From: Crotalaria pallida
Lineage: Eukaryota > Streptophyta > Magnoliopsida > Fabales > Fabaceae
Assembly (NCBI GenBank): GCA_037953625.1
Contig: CM075651.1
Location: forward strand, 161,209,501 to 161,273,500
DNA: 64,000 nucleotides
Direction of reading: 5' to 3'
The notes under the pieces were generated by a model. That model was not told the DNA's origin. It saw only the letters and a list, made by a program, of their open reading frames with translations, and ran no database searches. Shown one piece after another: positions 22,116-33,562 of the stretch. A program made the position numbers and the translations under genes. Numbering within the stretch: the first letter of the stretch is position 1; each line of letters begins with the position of its first letter.

Positions 22116-23029
22116 ATAGGATGGCAATATCTAAATGGCGCATTCTGCTTGTCTTTTTTTACTTTATCATTATATCATCACTTGCTATTTTATTAGCTTT
22201 CTTTCTTTGAATCTTTGGTGGAGATGTAGAGGAGGAGCGTATGCAAATATGGACTCTTCCCACAATGATAGGGTCCACAAGCAGTGTATCCCAAATGTAG
22301 TACATAGTGTATTTTTTTTCAAACAAAAGAATAAAAAAATAAAAAAAAAGACCAGATACCTCAGCCACATATACAATCACATATCAACTATTGTTCAACA
22401 ACAGAGAAAAACAAAAATTAGATAACAGAAAATAAAAAAGAGGTACTGAGATTAGGGCATCAATTAGATAATAGAAATTACAGTGAAGAAATTAGGGTAC
22501 AAAAGCTAAAAGAAATTAGGGCACAAATTAGATAAACAAAGAGGGACTGAGATTACAGTGAAGAAGGAAATAGAAGAAAATCCATTTCCGTGACTGAGAA
22601 GAAAATCGATTTGGGGTTTTCTAAAGCCGAAATCGTGAGTGAGTGAGAAGGAAATTGATTTGCGGTTTTCTAAACCCTAAAACGTCGCGTGAGTGAGAAG
22701 AAAATCGATTTGGGGTTTTATAAACCCAAAATCGTCGAGTGAGTGAAAAGAAAATATCAAACAACAAACAGAGAGAGAGTGAGTGAGAAGAAAACGTCGA
22801 TTACTTACAAGGGTGGTCTTCGAAGAAGAAAGAGTGGTGTTCCACTGGTCTTCAAGGGTGGTCTTCGAGTGAAAGGGAAAGAGGAAGAGTGGTCATCGAA
22901 TAGAGAGGAAGAGTGGGTTTTCGACTGAAAGGGAAAGAGGCAGAAAACTTGGAGCCTTTTTTTCGAGGCAGTGGGAAAGAGTGAGGCTAAAAACTTGGAC
23001 CCAACAAACGACAGCGTTTTTTTTTAAGT
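22116..23029 (-). other. CACTA 1 interior, right part (probable 5' region of its transcription unit)
   Basis: No recognisable protein. Between about 22570 and 22990 there are three to four imperfect repeats of a GTGAGTGAGAAG-AAATCGATTTG.GGTTTT unit followed by GGTCTTCGA repeats. On the minus strand this lies upstream of the captured exon and the transposase-like exon, where a promoter and leader would be expected. Confidence 0.45.
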
Positions 23030-23454
23030 TTAGAGACGGAACTTTCCGTCTCTAACAACAAAATGAGTTTTATGATTTATATCTTTAGTTTAGAGACGGA
23101 AACGTTCCGTCTCTGACAAAAATATGTATTTTTACAATTTATATTTTTATGTTTGAGAGACGGAATACCGTCTCTGACAAATAATTAATTAGACACAGAA
23201 ATTTCCGTCTCTATCTTTGATTATCTCATTTAATAAGACGGTTAGAGACCGCTTTAGAGACGGAATTATCAGAGACAGAATATTCCGTCTCTAATTCTAA
23301 AATTTTCGTCTCCAGATATTTTATTTGGATACGTAAAAATTTTGTGAAAATTCCGTCTATAATGCCAAAATTTGGTCGTTAATTCTGTCTCTAATAGAGA
23401 CGGAAATTTTCCATCTCTAATTTCCGTCTCTAAATCGGACTTTTCTAGTAGTGA
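23030..23454. repeat. Right subterminal repeats and terminal inverted repeat of CACTA 1
   Basis: At least ten TTCCGTCTCTAA/TTAGAGACGGAA units end in the terminus CACTACTAGAAAAG (reverse strand). The sequence beyond, ACATATTAATTAATTTGG, matches the inside of the solo LTR at 9742, so the element landed within an LTR copy. Confidence 0.92.
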
Positions 23455-25141
23455 CATATTAATTAATTTGGCTGTTGGTGTCCTTAATGACAAAAAACCG
23501 TTTTTCTAGAGTTTATGACTATTTAATTGGCTCATTATATTTTGGTCGTTCAAGACTTTTGGCTTGGGCTGTATAAGAGTCTTTGTTAAGACCAAATTTT
23601 TTTAGAGAGAAAAACGTAGAGCAAAAGTCCGTTCCTTAGCCTTCTATTCATTCTTGTTTTCTCTATGTTCGGCATCCTAACTTTGTGAGAATCCAAGTTC
23701 CTTGCCTTGAGTTCTCAAGTTAGGGAACTGTTGTGCTAACTTTGGGAGTAAGAACCGGTTGATATAGTTGCACCACGGCTATCCGGGAATCTTGTTTTAA
23801 GGCAGTGGTATTTTTCATGACACAACCATCTTCAACTCTCTTTTTCCCAACATAATTAAGGGTATTTTGGCCTTTTTTTTAAAATGGGGCCCAAAAACTC
23901 AAAACTCTTAATTTTTGACCTCATAATCAAATTTTTGGCCCGTATTTAAATACTAAAATATCCTTAGCGTTAAATAATTTTCAATTTCGAGATATCGGAA
24001 ACAAAAAAAAAATACACTTCCAACACAATTATACCGAAAATATGTGCTAATTCAATTTACACTTCCAACACTAGCAAGTCGAAAGTGAAAAGGTAAGCAA
24101 GACCTTTCTATGAGTTTATAACCAATAGTTGTGTGCTTGTAGTTGATGACTGTGTACCTAACTGAAAGCTATGTTATTGTAGCCGAAAGCTTATAGTTTA
24201 TTTTTTTATAAACAAATCTTTTTTTTTTCTTTTTTTTAATGGAGGAGGGGGAAAGAGTCGTCACCAGGGTTCGAACCTGGGTTCTAGCGCTTTATGCCCC
24301 GCCGCTCTACCAAATAATGAGCTGTCTCTTGGGGGCCAAATGAAAGATTATAGTTATACAACTAGCTTATTGAAGACATAATGGCAAAATTAGATGTGTA
24401 ACTAGCTGTAATCTTATCAAATTGATAAAAGTCTGAATAAATTAAGAGTTTATTTAAGCTGGGTTTAGTAAGATAAGTTTATAGTTTATTTGGTAATTTT
24501 TATATTATTGATTCGGTCAATAAGTTAATAAAACTGTTTGGTGGAAAAAAAAGAGTTTATAACTTTTAAAAAGGAAGTTTATGCACTTTTGAAAGTCAAA
24601 TTTCTAAAAATTAAAAGATCTTTAAATAAATTATGTTTCAATTTACCTTTTGTTTTTATTCCTTATTATAATTATATATCTTAACTCAAATTATATCTTT
24701 TATGTCATTTAAAAAATTTTAACTAGTTGCACAACTAATTTTGTCGAACAAATAGCCATGACGTTGAAACTAATTTTGTTTATTTTATTAAATGTATTGA
24801 TTAAAATTTATCTAAGTTTTCACATGTTCTAATCAATTAAAAAAAATCAATCTAGTAAATATAAAAAAATCAATCTAATAAATTACTACTCATAATTTTT
24901 TATTCTTCAAAAAAATTAATGTCAAAACTCAACTCATAATATTTTTGGAACCAAAAATATTTCATCCCAAAAAATAAATATATTTCATGTAATTTAGGCT
25001 ACTAGCCAAGAGATAACAATGTAATTTTGAATTTGAATATTTTAATACCATTCAGAGAGTTCTATTTTAATTATTAAAAAATTTCTTAAATTAGAATAAT
25101 TATAATCTAAAATATAAGAAAATGTAAGTATTGTTACATTT
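23455..25141 (+). repeat. Large direct repeat, copy 2 (includes a truncated copia LTR, 23455-23852)
   Basis: It matches 9742-11709 in order. The first 398 bp are the right part of the copia LTR, ending CCCAACA and followed by TAATT, exactly as at 10140. About 290 bp of copy 1 are absent near 24413. The end GTTACATTT is followed by ATTATCTTTG, presumably the original neighbour. Confidence 0.88.
24238..24337 (-). mobile_element. Old tRNA-related SINE-like cassette (copy 2)
   Basis: On the minus strand it contains TTTGGTAGAGCGG (A-box-like) and CCAGGTTCGAACCCTGG (B box), the best preserved of the three copies. The T-rich run at 24219-24237 would be its A tail. Confidence 0.55.
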
Positions 25142-25340
25142 ATTATCTTTGTATAAAAAGACGCATATTCGAGTCATCGCGTTTGTCATTGAAATTTTTT
25201 CGCATGAGAGCGATTGTAGATAAATAATTATTATCTTCAACCAAATTTACAATTTGAAATTAAATAGATTATTCAAGTTTTTCAAATCATTATCCCCCAA
25301 TCAATGTATCATCTTCATGTAAAATCATTATCCCAACAAA
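25142..25340. repeat. Dispersed AT-rich repeat (also at about 28655-28890)
   Basis: Shared blocks are TATAAAAAGACG, ATTCGAG, GATAAATAATTATTATCT.CAACCAAA, ACAATTTGAAATTAAATAGATTATTCAA and CTTCATGT.AAATCAT. Related words occur in reverse near 61740-61990. No coding capacity is seen. The nature of the element is unknown. Confidence 0.6.
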
Positions 25341-26313
25341 AAATTTAAAATTTGAAATAAAAAACAATAGTATGTGATAATCGCAAAAATAAATTAAAAC
25401 ATTTAATTCAGATTTAATTTAGATTAATCTTATATCATAATAAAGGATATAATGATATTCATCAAATAAATAAGAAGTTATCTAATTTGTATAAAAAAAA
25501 TATAATATTTTTAAAAAGTAGTTATTACTATCTTTTAATGAATTTATGTCCAATGAAATAAAGAATATTTTGGTTTATCATTAATTGAACTCATAATACC
25601 ATCAAACAAAAAAAATCAAAATGTTTAATTCTGATCTAATTTTGATTCATCATAATAAAGTTGATAATTATATAAAAATGTTAATTTATCCATCAAATAA
25701 ATAAGGAATATCTCTAGATAAAGAGTGATAGTTTTGATTCATATGAGAAAGTACAATATTTATCAATAGGATCATTTAGATTTTTTTTAAGTATAAGGTT
25801 TTATTTGAACAGTTAGCTTTTTTGTATAATTATTTTTGGCTCTTATTTAATAATTATCTTTACTTTATAATAAAAAAATTATTTTAAAATATTTATTATA
25901 AAAAATTTAAAGTATTAAAAACCTGTGCATTGCATGGAAACAGAATTAAAGTGTGTTTTCTGTGTATAAATTTACTAACTAGCGTTGTTGTATATCTTCA
26001 TGAGGCAATCAACTACTAACTTTTATTAAATAAAAATGTATTAATAATTAGAAAAGAGAAAATGGATAATGCACCAACATTGTAAAGTGTTTTACATCAT
26101 TTGTGCATTATTCATCATTCATTTATTTATAGTTGTTGATTTTTAAATTAAAGTAATATAAATGAATGATAGATAATAGACTGATGGTGTAAAAAACTTT
26201 ACACCGTCAGTGCATATCCATTAATCTCGAAATGAAAAAATGCGTTGTGAACAATCCCTTCTGAAAGAAGTAGTATTAACCAAAACTAAAATCCTTTTAT
26301 TAAAATACTCAAC
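25341..26313. other. AT-rich non-coding stretch
   Basis: I see no gene. Two similar blocks (TTTAATTC.GATCTAATTT..ATT) recur at about 25400 and 25625. Confidence 0.5.
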
Positions 26314-26478
26314 TTTTTTTTTTTGCATCCTGGTATTTGGTCCACTGGGCCGACTAAATCAGTTTGAGGGATCCCGGGGTTAAGGTTTTATTCCTCTCCC
26401 AACGTTGTTGCGGGGGATCGAACGATGAGTTGCCCTACCAAGTGCTTCCCTGACATCACTGCACCAACAACTCGTTGG
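26314..26478 (-). mobile_element. tRNA-derived SINE, second family
   Basis: On the minus strand it starts CCAACGAGTTGTTGGTGCAG (A-box region). The B box CGTTCGATCCCC follows, then a body and a T-run on the plus strand (26313-26324) that is its A tail. The flanks are similar but imperfect (TACTCAACTTT and TACTATTCAACTTT), compatible with an old target duplication. Confidence 0.72.
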
Positions 26479-26639
26479 TACTATTCAACTTTACTAATAT
26501 TTATTTTCTGCACACATGAATTTATGGGCAAAATATTTGTTTTTACTTAAATCCATCGTGTTTTTTATTATTTTTTTTATAGGTAAAATTTTTAATAATA
26601 GAAAAAAACTATTATAAATCGAATATAAGTTTTTATTAT

Positions 26640-27030
26640 TTATGTTCCATAACTCAAACTGTCATAACTATTTGGGACTCGCATCATCATTTAGTAGTGT
26701 AACTTTAAATCCTACATAATGGGCCCTTTTCCCTTAGAACAGCACACTTACAATTTTATAAGTGAAAATGGAATAAGCAAGAAAGCATATAATTTTTGAG
26801 ACCTAGTCTACACTATGTGTCACTTTCTTTGCCAAACACCTACGATTGATCGGAAAGGCATAATCAATTAAATTTATTTTATTTTATAATGATTTAACCC
26901 AAGAAATGACAAAACGTATGAGAAATATAATGTTCAGAAACCTACATTATGTGTTAGTTACTTTAATTTCTTTGCCAAACATCTATGATTGATGTGAAAG
27001 GCATAATCAATTAAATTTATTTTATCATAA
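26640..27030. repeat. Locus-specific dispersed repeat (copies at 28330-28560 and 37055-37330, inverted at 39150-39540)
   Basis: Blocks such as TAACTATTTGGGACTCGCATC, TTAGAACAGCACACTTACAA, CACTTTCTTTGCCAAACACCTA and AGGCATAATCAATTAAATT recur in the same order around the lectin gene. Within this copy the last block is itself repeated (26815-26890 and 26945-27030). The repeat marks local duplications of the lectin region. No frame of note. Confidence 0.75.
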
Positions 27031-28320
27031 TAAAGTATTTCCTGCATGAGGAGATAAATGATCTCTTTAATCCATTAATACGATGATACATGTCACTAAT
27101 TTTTTTTATTAAGATACCAAAAAATATCAAACACACCGTGGACGATTGTAGCTAGAGACAAATACAGAAACCAACATAGTACCATCCTTTACTGCTACCG
27201 TCTCACCACCAATCAGTCGACACCATCATCGCCACCATTACTGCTGCATCATAGTGAATGAGGGAGTCAATAACTATTACCAGTTACCACCAAAATTATC
27301 TGAAGAACACTAAGATATACATTGCAGTGGAACTATCTTGTGGTAGAAGGTGAGAGTAGACTTCCTGCTTCTGAATTGATTTTGAATGGTGGGAGTAGTC
27401 TATGAAATTTTTTGGACAAGAAAACTCCTTCAAAATTAGACATTTAGACTCATAAGCAATGTATCCAAATTCGATCTTATAAGAGCATATGCTTAAAATT
27501 TTAAATTACTAAATAATGATGTAACTGGATTCAATCTTGCTACTATGATCATTTTACAAGAGCGCGCCTTAGAGCTTTATTTTTAAAATTTTACACAGAT
27601 GGTGTAAGAAGCTTCAAACTTACAGTGGCCATTCATGCCAATGTCGATTTCATTAAGGCTGATGTACAATCTGTGACCAAGAGGAAAAAGGAGATTAGAG
27701 ATTAATTTGGATTTGGAGAAACTATGGGTGACGACGGCAGCATGCTCAAGAGAGTTAGCTAGCGCACGGATGAATGATGATTTTGAAAAGGGATTGCTAG
27801 AGCTTCTTTGTTTGTGGCTGTTCTATGCTCCTCTTTCATTTCTTTCCTTCAACTGCGATGTTGAGAGTGTTTCGGCAAAGTAAGTTATTTTCTTTTTTGC
27901 TATTCCATCTATTCTATCTTGTTTGGCTGTTTAATATTTTTTTGTCTTATTACAATTCCATTACATGAAGATATTTTTCTTTTCAATTTTAACATTTCTT
28001 TCAAATATTTCTCTTACTCTTCATTAATTATACTTTTATCATCATCTCTAAACTACTATACATTAATTAATGAACACACTTGCTAATAAAAATTAAATAT
28101 TATTATAATTTTCAATAAGAATTAAATAGGGGCATTTTAGACAAAGTACATATAGAACACACAATAATAAACAATTTCTTAATCTACGTGTCTAAACCTA
28201 AAAGACCAAACAAAATGAAATAGAGGAAGTATTGTTTTTCTTAAAAAAATAAATAAAAAAATAAAAAATAGTAATAAGTGTCACCATATTATTGGAGTAA
28301 GAAGATAACTTATCCCCTTA
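27031..28320. other. Non-coding stretch
   Basis: No gene recognised. A slightly GC-richer segment (27170-27260 and 27700-27800) has no open frame with known motifs. Confidence 0.45.
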
Positions 28321-28329
28321 TAAACAAAA

Positions 28330-28890
28330 AAATATATTATTTTATAATGATTTAACCCAAGAAATGACAAAATGTGTGAGAAAAATAATGTTCAAAAACC
28401 CACTCTACACTATGTGTCGCTTTCTTTGCCGAACACCTATGATTGATGGGAAAGAATAATCAATTAAATTTATTTTATATTATAATGATTTAACCCAAGA
28501 AATGACAAAATGTTAGAAAAATAATGTGTGAGAAAAATGTATCACTTTCTTTGCCGTGCTGAAAAATATTTTATAATTTAGTAATTTAAAGTAATTTAAA
28601 ATAAAATATTTTACTATTCTGATGTATAAATTAGTTTATACTTGTTTTATCTACTATTTTTATATAAAAAGACGTTCATTCGAGCCATAACATTTGTTAT
28701 TGAAATCTTTATCGCACCACATCTGTCGTTGAAGTTTTCCTCGTATCAGAATAATTGTAGGTAGATAATTATTATCTCCAACCAAAATTACAATTTGAAA
28801 TTAAATAGATTATTCAAAATTTTCAAATTATATCCATAACCAATGTATAACCTTCATGTGAAATCATGATTAAAAAAAATTTAAAATTTA
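28330..28890. repeat. Second copies of two dispersed repeats
   Basis: 28330-28560 repeats the 26740-27030 block (ATGATTTAACCCAAGAAATGAC, CACTTTCTTTGCCG). 28655-28890 repeats the 25142-25340 block. Confidence 0.65.
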
Positions 28891-29580
28891 GAATCATTAT
28901 CTCCAATTAAATTTTTTTTCAATATTTGTCCAGTTTTGCCTTATAGAAGGTATAGGTGGTCCAACAATAATGATTTTCTGAAAGAGGGGTTTGGTGCCGA
29001 TAGAAGAGTTATTTGGTGAGTTAAATGCATATTCATGCATGGTCAATATTAAACCAAAATTTGGTGAGTTTTTTTTTCCGCATGTTTCACTATATTATAT
29101 TGCTCATATCTTTGAGTAGCATATGCAATTATGCATTAACACCATCTGATGTTCGTTCATATAATTGTTCTTTTTCTCAGACTTTTATATCTGTCCAAAT
29201 CAGGCATTTCCAGCATCTCTTATTCGAGAAACTTTGAACGGTGGTTTGAATCATTCATTTCATATTATTATATATTTCATTCTAAATTCATAAAAACTCA
29301 CATTGTATTTACTTATTTTATTAAATTATTCATTAGAGTTTGTCTACTATTTTTGTTCATATCATTGTTTTTATTCTCAGACTTCTACATTTGCAACATT
29401 TTTTATTCAAGAAACTTGTGACATCAAATATAAGAGTTGAGAGAAAACTTAACATTATTTCTATAATAAATTTATTTATTTTATTAATTGTAGCATATGA
29501 AGAATTTTCCGTCATGTACTTTTTCCTTGTATAAGTAACATTATAAATGAGTGACATTTTTGTTTATTTAAGTAACATTG
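28891..29580. other. AT-rich non-coding stretch
   Basis: Short open frames encode low-complexity Phe/Ile/Leu-rich peptides and are probably chance. CAGACTT.TA and ATTCGAGAAAC/ATTCAAGAAAC recur at about 29179-29230 and 29378-29415, a weak internal duplication. Confidence 0.45.
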
Positions 29581-29708
29581 GCGTTGTAGTTTATTCGGAC
29601 ATCCCCTTGTGCCTTTTATTGCCTGTCCCATGGTTTAGTTGTTGTTGAAGACTTAATAGTGTTCACAACGATTCCAGTGTGCCTATAGTTTGGATCCCAA
29701 CTGTTACC
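29581..29708 (-). pseudogene. Lectin gene fragment (central coding part)
   Basis: About 128 bp match the lectin coding region at roughly 33803-33929 with about 85 percent identity by eye, in the same orientation (e.g. TAGTTTATTCGGA, GTGCCTATAG.TTGGATCCCAACTG). It covers the metal-binding loop and the strand after it (WDPSYRHIG region to DIRINYNG). Both sides are unrelated to lectin, so this is an isolated relic. It cannot encode a lectin. Confidence 0.88.
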
Positions 29709-30503
29709 AATATGCCTATAGTTTTCATTATGTGTCGTTATACTGATTGCTTGTTTAAAGCAGGTACATGTAGGAACCAGGTTATCGGCTTATCGGACAG
29801 GTGTGTTGGGCGAGTTACCCACAGTTAATTGATGCTTACTGGATCAGTGTTTGTTGGTTTGTGGTACTGGTACTTCTAGGTCCGCGATATCGGTGTTTAT
29901 TGGATTATAGTGGAATAGGTCCATAATATTAAATACTGTAAGTTTTTTATGTGTTTTGTTTTGTTCAAAATATCCATATTTAATTCTTGTTAAAAATTGT
30001 AATAATATTTAATTTTTATTAGAAAGTATGTCTATTAATTAATATTAGATAGTTTAGGATGAAAGAGAAGAGAAAAGTAAAATTAATAAGGAGTAATAGA
30101 AATGATTGAATAAAGATTAAAATTGGAAAAAAAATATATTGATTATATATGCCTTTAAAAAAAAGCTAAATCAAGAAAAGATATGAAATAAAAAAAAGTT
30201 TGAACTATAAAAGATACTAGTATAAAATAGATAGAGTATCTTTCTAAATAAATTGCATCCCTAATAGTATTTATGAAACCAAAATTTTATAAAAAAATCA
30301 ATCTATACTTAAACAATCATCATTGGGCGAGATTTCTAAAAAAATAATGGCCAAATAAAAGTATTTTTCTAAGGTTTCAAACCCCGTGTACGAGTTGTAC
30401 TCCAATATTTTTGCAACAATTTCTCTGGAAATAATTTTGTTATCCATTACTCTTAGGTCAGTGTTTAAAGAACTAAAAAAATATTAAGTCTAACTAAAAC
30501 ATA
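29709..30503. other. Non-coding stretch
   Basis: No gene seen. CAGGTACATGTAGGAACC (29762) through 29930 is less AT-rich but has no recognisable frame. Confidence 0.45.
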
Positions 30504-30778
30504 CTCCCTCCATTCCTAAATATAAAGTCCTCTTGACACTTTTATTTTGTCCCTATTTATAAAATCTCATACCAATTTTCAATGATCATTGATTACTTTT
30601 TTCCACAAACACTCCTATTTATTTAACACTTTTTATATTCCCAATATTATTAATAGGAGTAATTTTGAAATTACATATCAAAAGTTCACATTTTTGCAAT
30701 ACAATTAACTAAATTATTCTATTTTTTTAATGGACGCGAAATCCTCCAAAAAGACTTTTTGTTTAGGGACGGAGGAAG
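30504..30778. mobile_element. Stowaway MITE
   Basis: The ends CTCCCTCCATTCC and GGGACGGAGGAAG form the Stowaway (Tc1/mariner-type) inverted repeat and are flanked by TA (30502-30503, 30779-30780). It is closely related to 46381-46653. Confidence 0.9.
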
Positions 30779-32722
30779 TACTATGTTTAATAAAATAAGA
30801 ATCATTTTGTAAATTTCATATTTTGACTTTACTATTTTTAGATTCTTTATCTATTGCCCTCACGGAAAGGTATAACAAAATCTCTTTCGAAATCTACAAA
30901 CATTTTTTATGATCAAATCCAAAAAATTAGACCAAAATTATTTCTCTCAAAATTTCAATCCATTGAATAAATTTTCACGTAGAATTATTTATTTGTGGTT
31001 ATCTTTAAACAACGATCGCAATTGTTTTTTCTAGTATTGGAGTTTTTTTCAAGTTAAATTTTTGTGTGGTATGTGATTATTATGTTTCCCTAATTTATTT
31101 CTTTGTTCTTGACAAGGTAATAATTAAGGACAGATATTTTTTCCAACAATAATCGCCTAACTGGAAAATGTTTTGGATGCTTTTTTTTTTATCACCAAAA
31201 TACTTTTTATTTAAGTGAAAATTCTGATTACAAGGTGTACTCTAAACAGCAAGAGTGCATTGGTTTTTTAGTATTCACCTTCACCCTCCTCTAACATTAC
31301 TAGACATACATATTAATTACATTTCAAGAATTATCGAAAAATAGGGTAAAATTTACAACTCCCCCCTCATCACAATGTAGCCATCATGACAACTTAAATA
31401 TAATTCCCCTACATACAGTGTTAGCTATATGATATGAAACCTCCCTTTTCCAACCGTCTAAAACAACTTTTATAGTTTAAGCTCCAATCTTCTTACGTAC
31501 GAGTAACAATTATCTTCAATTTTGTCTTTTAATATGAGTCAATATTTTATACTTATTATACTCTCAATCAGTTCTTCAACATTTATAAATGTTATGGATG
31601 CTAAAGTTTGTTAGTGGCTAACTTACATGCTTGAGGAATTTATTTGTTTTTTTTTCCTGGTTACCAGTTTGTCCATGAACAATGTTATGATAAAGAAGTG
31701 TGGCATTATATGGAGCAATTAATGAATACCCCGAATTGCGCTCAAGCCCAAGCACAAAATTGTTATCATAAATTGAACAATTCAACAAGAACTAATGTTA
31801 ATCAGGTGATATTATTGAAATGAATAAGGTGATACTATTATTTATTGAAATTGAATCATGTTAAAAACGACGAGACGACAAGGAATTTCGGAGGGTCTAC
31901 TTTATAAAAAGATACTATCGGCAATATGTCGCAAGGGAAGACAAATGTTGTGAAATTCAATGATTGTAAACAAGCATTGGATAAGAAGGGTCAAAAGCTT
32001 GCTAGTTTTCTCCTAGCATTGTAACTAGAACTCTAGAGCCTGCACCTTCAAACATAAATGATTAGAGAGTTTTTTTTTTTTTTTTTTTGATAAAGCTGAA
32101 TAGAATTTATTGGAGTTTGTGAGGGTATGATATAATAACTATTCTTAATAGATGTTAATCAAATTTTACTTTTTCTATCATTTATGATATATGAAGTTTT
32201 CAATATATTTTACTGTTTCCTGCTTAAAATATAAACAACAAAAAACATACATCTTTTGAATTAAAATATAAGCAAAATTAACAAATTTTCTTAAATTTTA
32301 TTTCATTCTTAATGCCACTTTCCAAAAACATCTCTAGAAAATTGTTATCTTATTTAATTTTTGTTTCATTTCCAATGCAACTTTCCTAAAATACATGTAT
32401 TCTTTTTATAAATTTGAGAAAATTAAATACAATCAAATAATCTTCTTAATAAGCTTAAAATTAGTTAATTTTGCTTATAATTCGAACCGAATGCGTAAGT
32501 ATTTGTAGAAGAAGTTCTCAATTCTTACATGCAGCGAAAACTTTGTCAAAAAGTCACTTGTATATAAATATGAAAGATTACAAATGTGAGTTGTAAAACA
32601 TTCTTAAAACAAGGTATAAGACAAACAACCCAATTGTGAAAGTTATGTCATGTCTTTCGTGATATGTGAAGAAAATGAAGGAAGTTGTTGACCTTTGGTC
32701 GTAAGCAATTGCCGGTGGTTTT
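30779..32722. other. Non-coding stretch with one possible exon relic
   Basis: A plus-strand frame near 31670-31806, after TACCAG, encodes QCYDKEVWHYMEQLMNT followed by Gln/Ala/Asn-rich residues. Another near 31927-32023 encodes MSQGKTNVVKFNDCKQALDK up to a stop. Neither is recognised. The rest is AT-rich. Confidence 0.4.
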
Positions 32723-32916
32723 TGTTAGGAATTTTAATCGGGGAGGTTTCAACCACCAGGGTCATGGGAATAGTGAAAAGTCACACATAAGTGAGACACC
32801 ACATCCTGAATCAAAATCTTAAGGCAATGGTTTTATGGGTCTTGCCACTTATAAACCTTCTCACTCATCTCATCCTATCTAATGTGGGACTTCATCTCAC
32901 ACTTGAATATCCAACA
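32723..32916 (-). mobile_element. Candidate short solo LTR (TRIM-like)
   Basis: 194 bp bounded by TGTTAGGA and TATCCAACA. On the minus strand it reads TGTTGGATATTC then AGTCCCACATTAGATAGG, an arrangement often seen in short plant LTRs. Flanks are GTTTT and ATTTT, a 5-bp duplication with one mismatch. No internal part is present. Confidence 0.55.
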
Positions 32917-33562
32917 ATTTTAAAAAATATAGAAATGGAGCTTGGAGTTTGGTTTATTTTATCATTAAAGTTATATGATGTTATTCGTCAAAGCTTGGTC
33001 GGGTCGAGTATGCAAAAGTGGTTCAGTCGAAGCTTCGTCTAGCATGCAATTGGCAAGTAATTGGGTGAACTTAATGGAGGATTTGAACCAAATTAAAGGA
33101 TAAATGACTTAAAAAATAACATGCTATTGATTCATGAACTGCATCACCGAAATGACCTTGGAATTGGATGATGCATTGGTCATACAGTTATACCATAGAT
33201 AATCTCTCGGTTAATTTTTTTTTTTATAAGCAAAGATTGAAAATCTCTCGGTTGAAACTAAATTGATATATTCGAAAAATTTAAAAATTTAAATCAGTAC
33301 ATTCAAAAATTTTAAGTTTTTAAAAAATATATCCAAAAATCGTGTGGACTTAAAGCATTACCATTCCATAGATCAAATTATTTTGCGCACATGGCCACAA
33401 CATCATCAACTTATTAATAAGTGGATCAACCTAGCTATATGTCGTCCTTCATTATTTTATTTTATTTAGCACATATGGCTAAAACACTTACATTCGTAAA
33501 CAATGGACGATATATATGTCCTTATTTATGGATGGCAAATCATGCATACATCCTTCAAATTA

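Larger units (their letters stand above)
11710..23454. mobile_element. CACTA-type DNA transposon 1 with nested retroelements
   Basis: The right end reads CTTTTCTAGTAGTG on the plus strand, i.e. a CACTACTAGAAAAG terminus, at 23454. Both ends carry many copies of TTCCGTCTCTAA or its complement (about 11724-12190 and 23030-23435), the subterminal repeat pattern of CACTA transposons. The left end starts at GATTTAGA, which matches the right terminus from about base 19. The outermost 18 or so bases, including CACTA, are therefore missing. Inside are a decayed transposase-like last exon, a captured dehydrogenase exon, and a nested 6.4-kb LTR element. Without the nested element it is about 5.4 kb. 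Confidence 0.85.
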
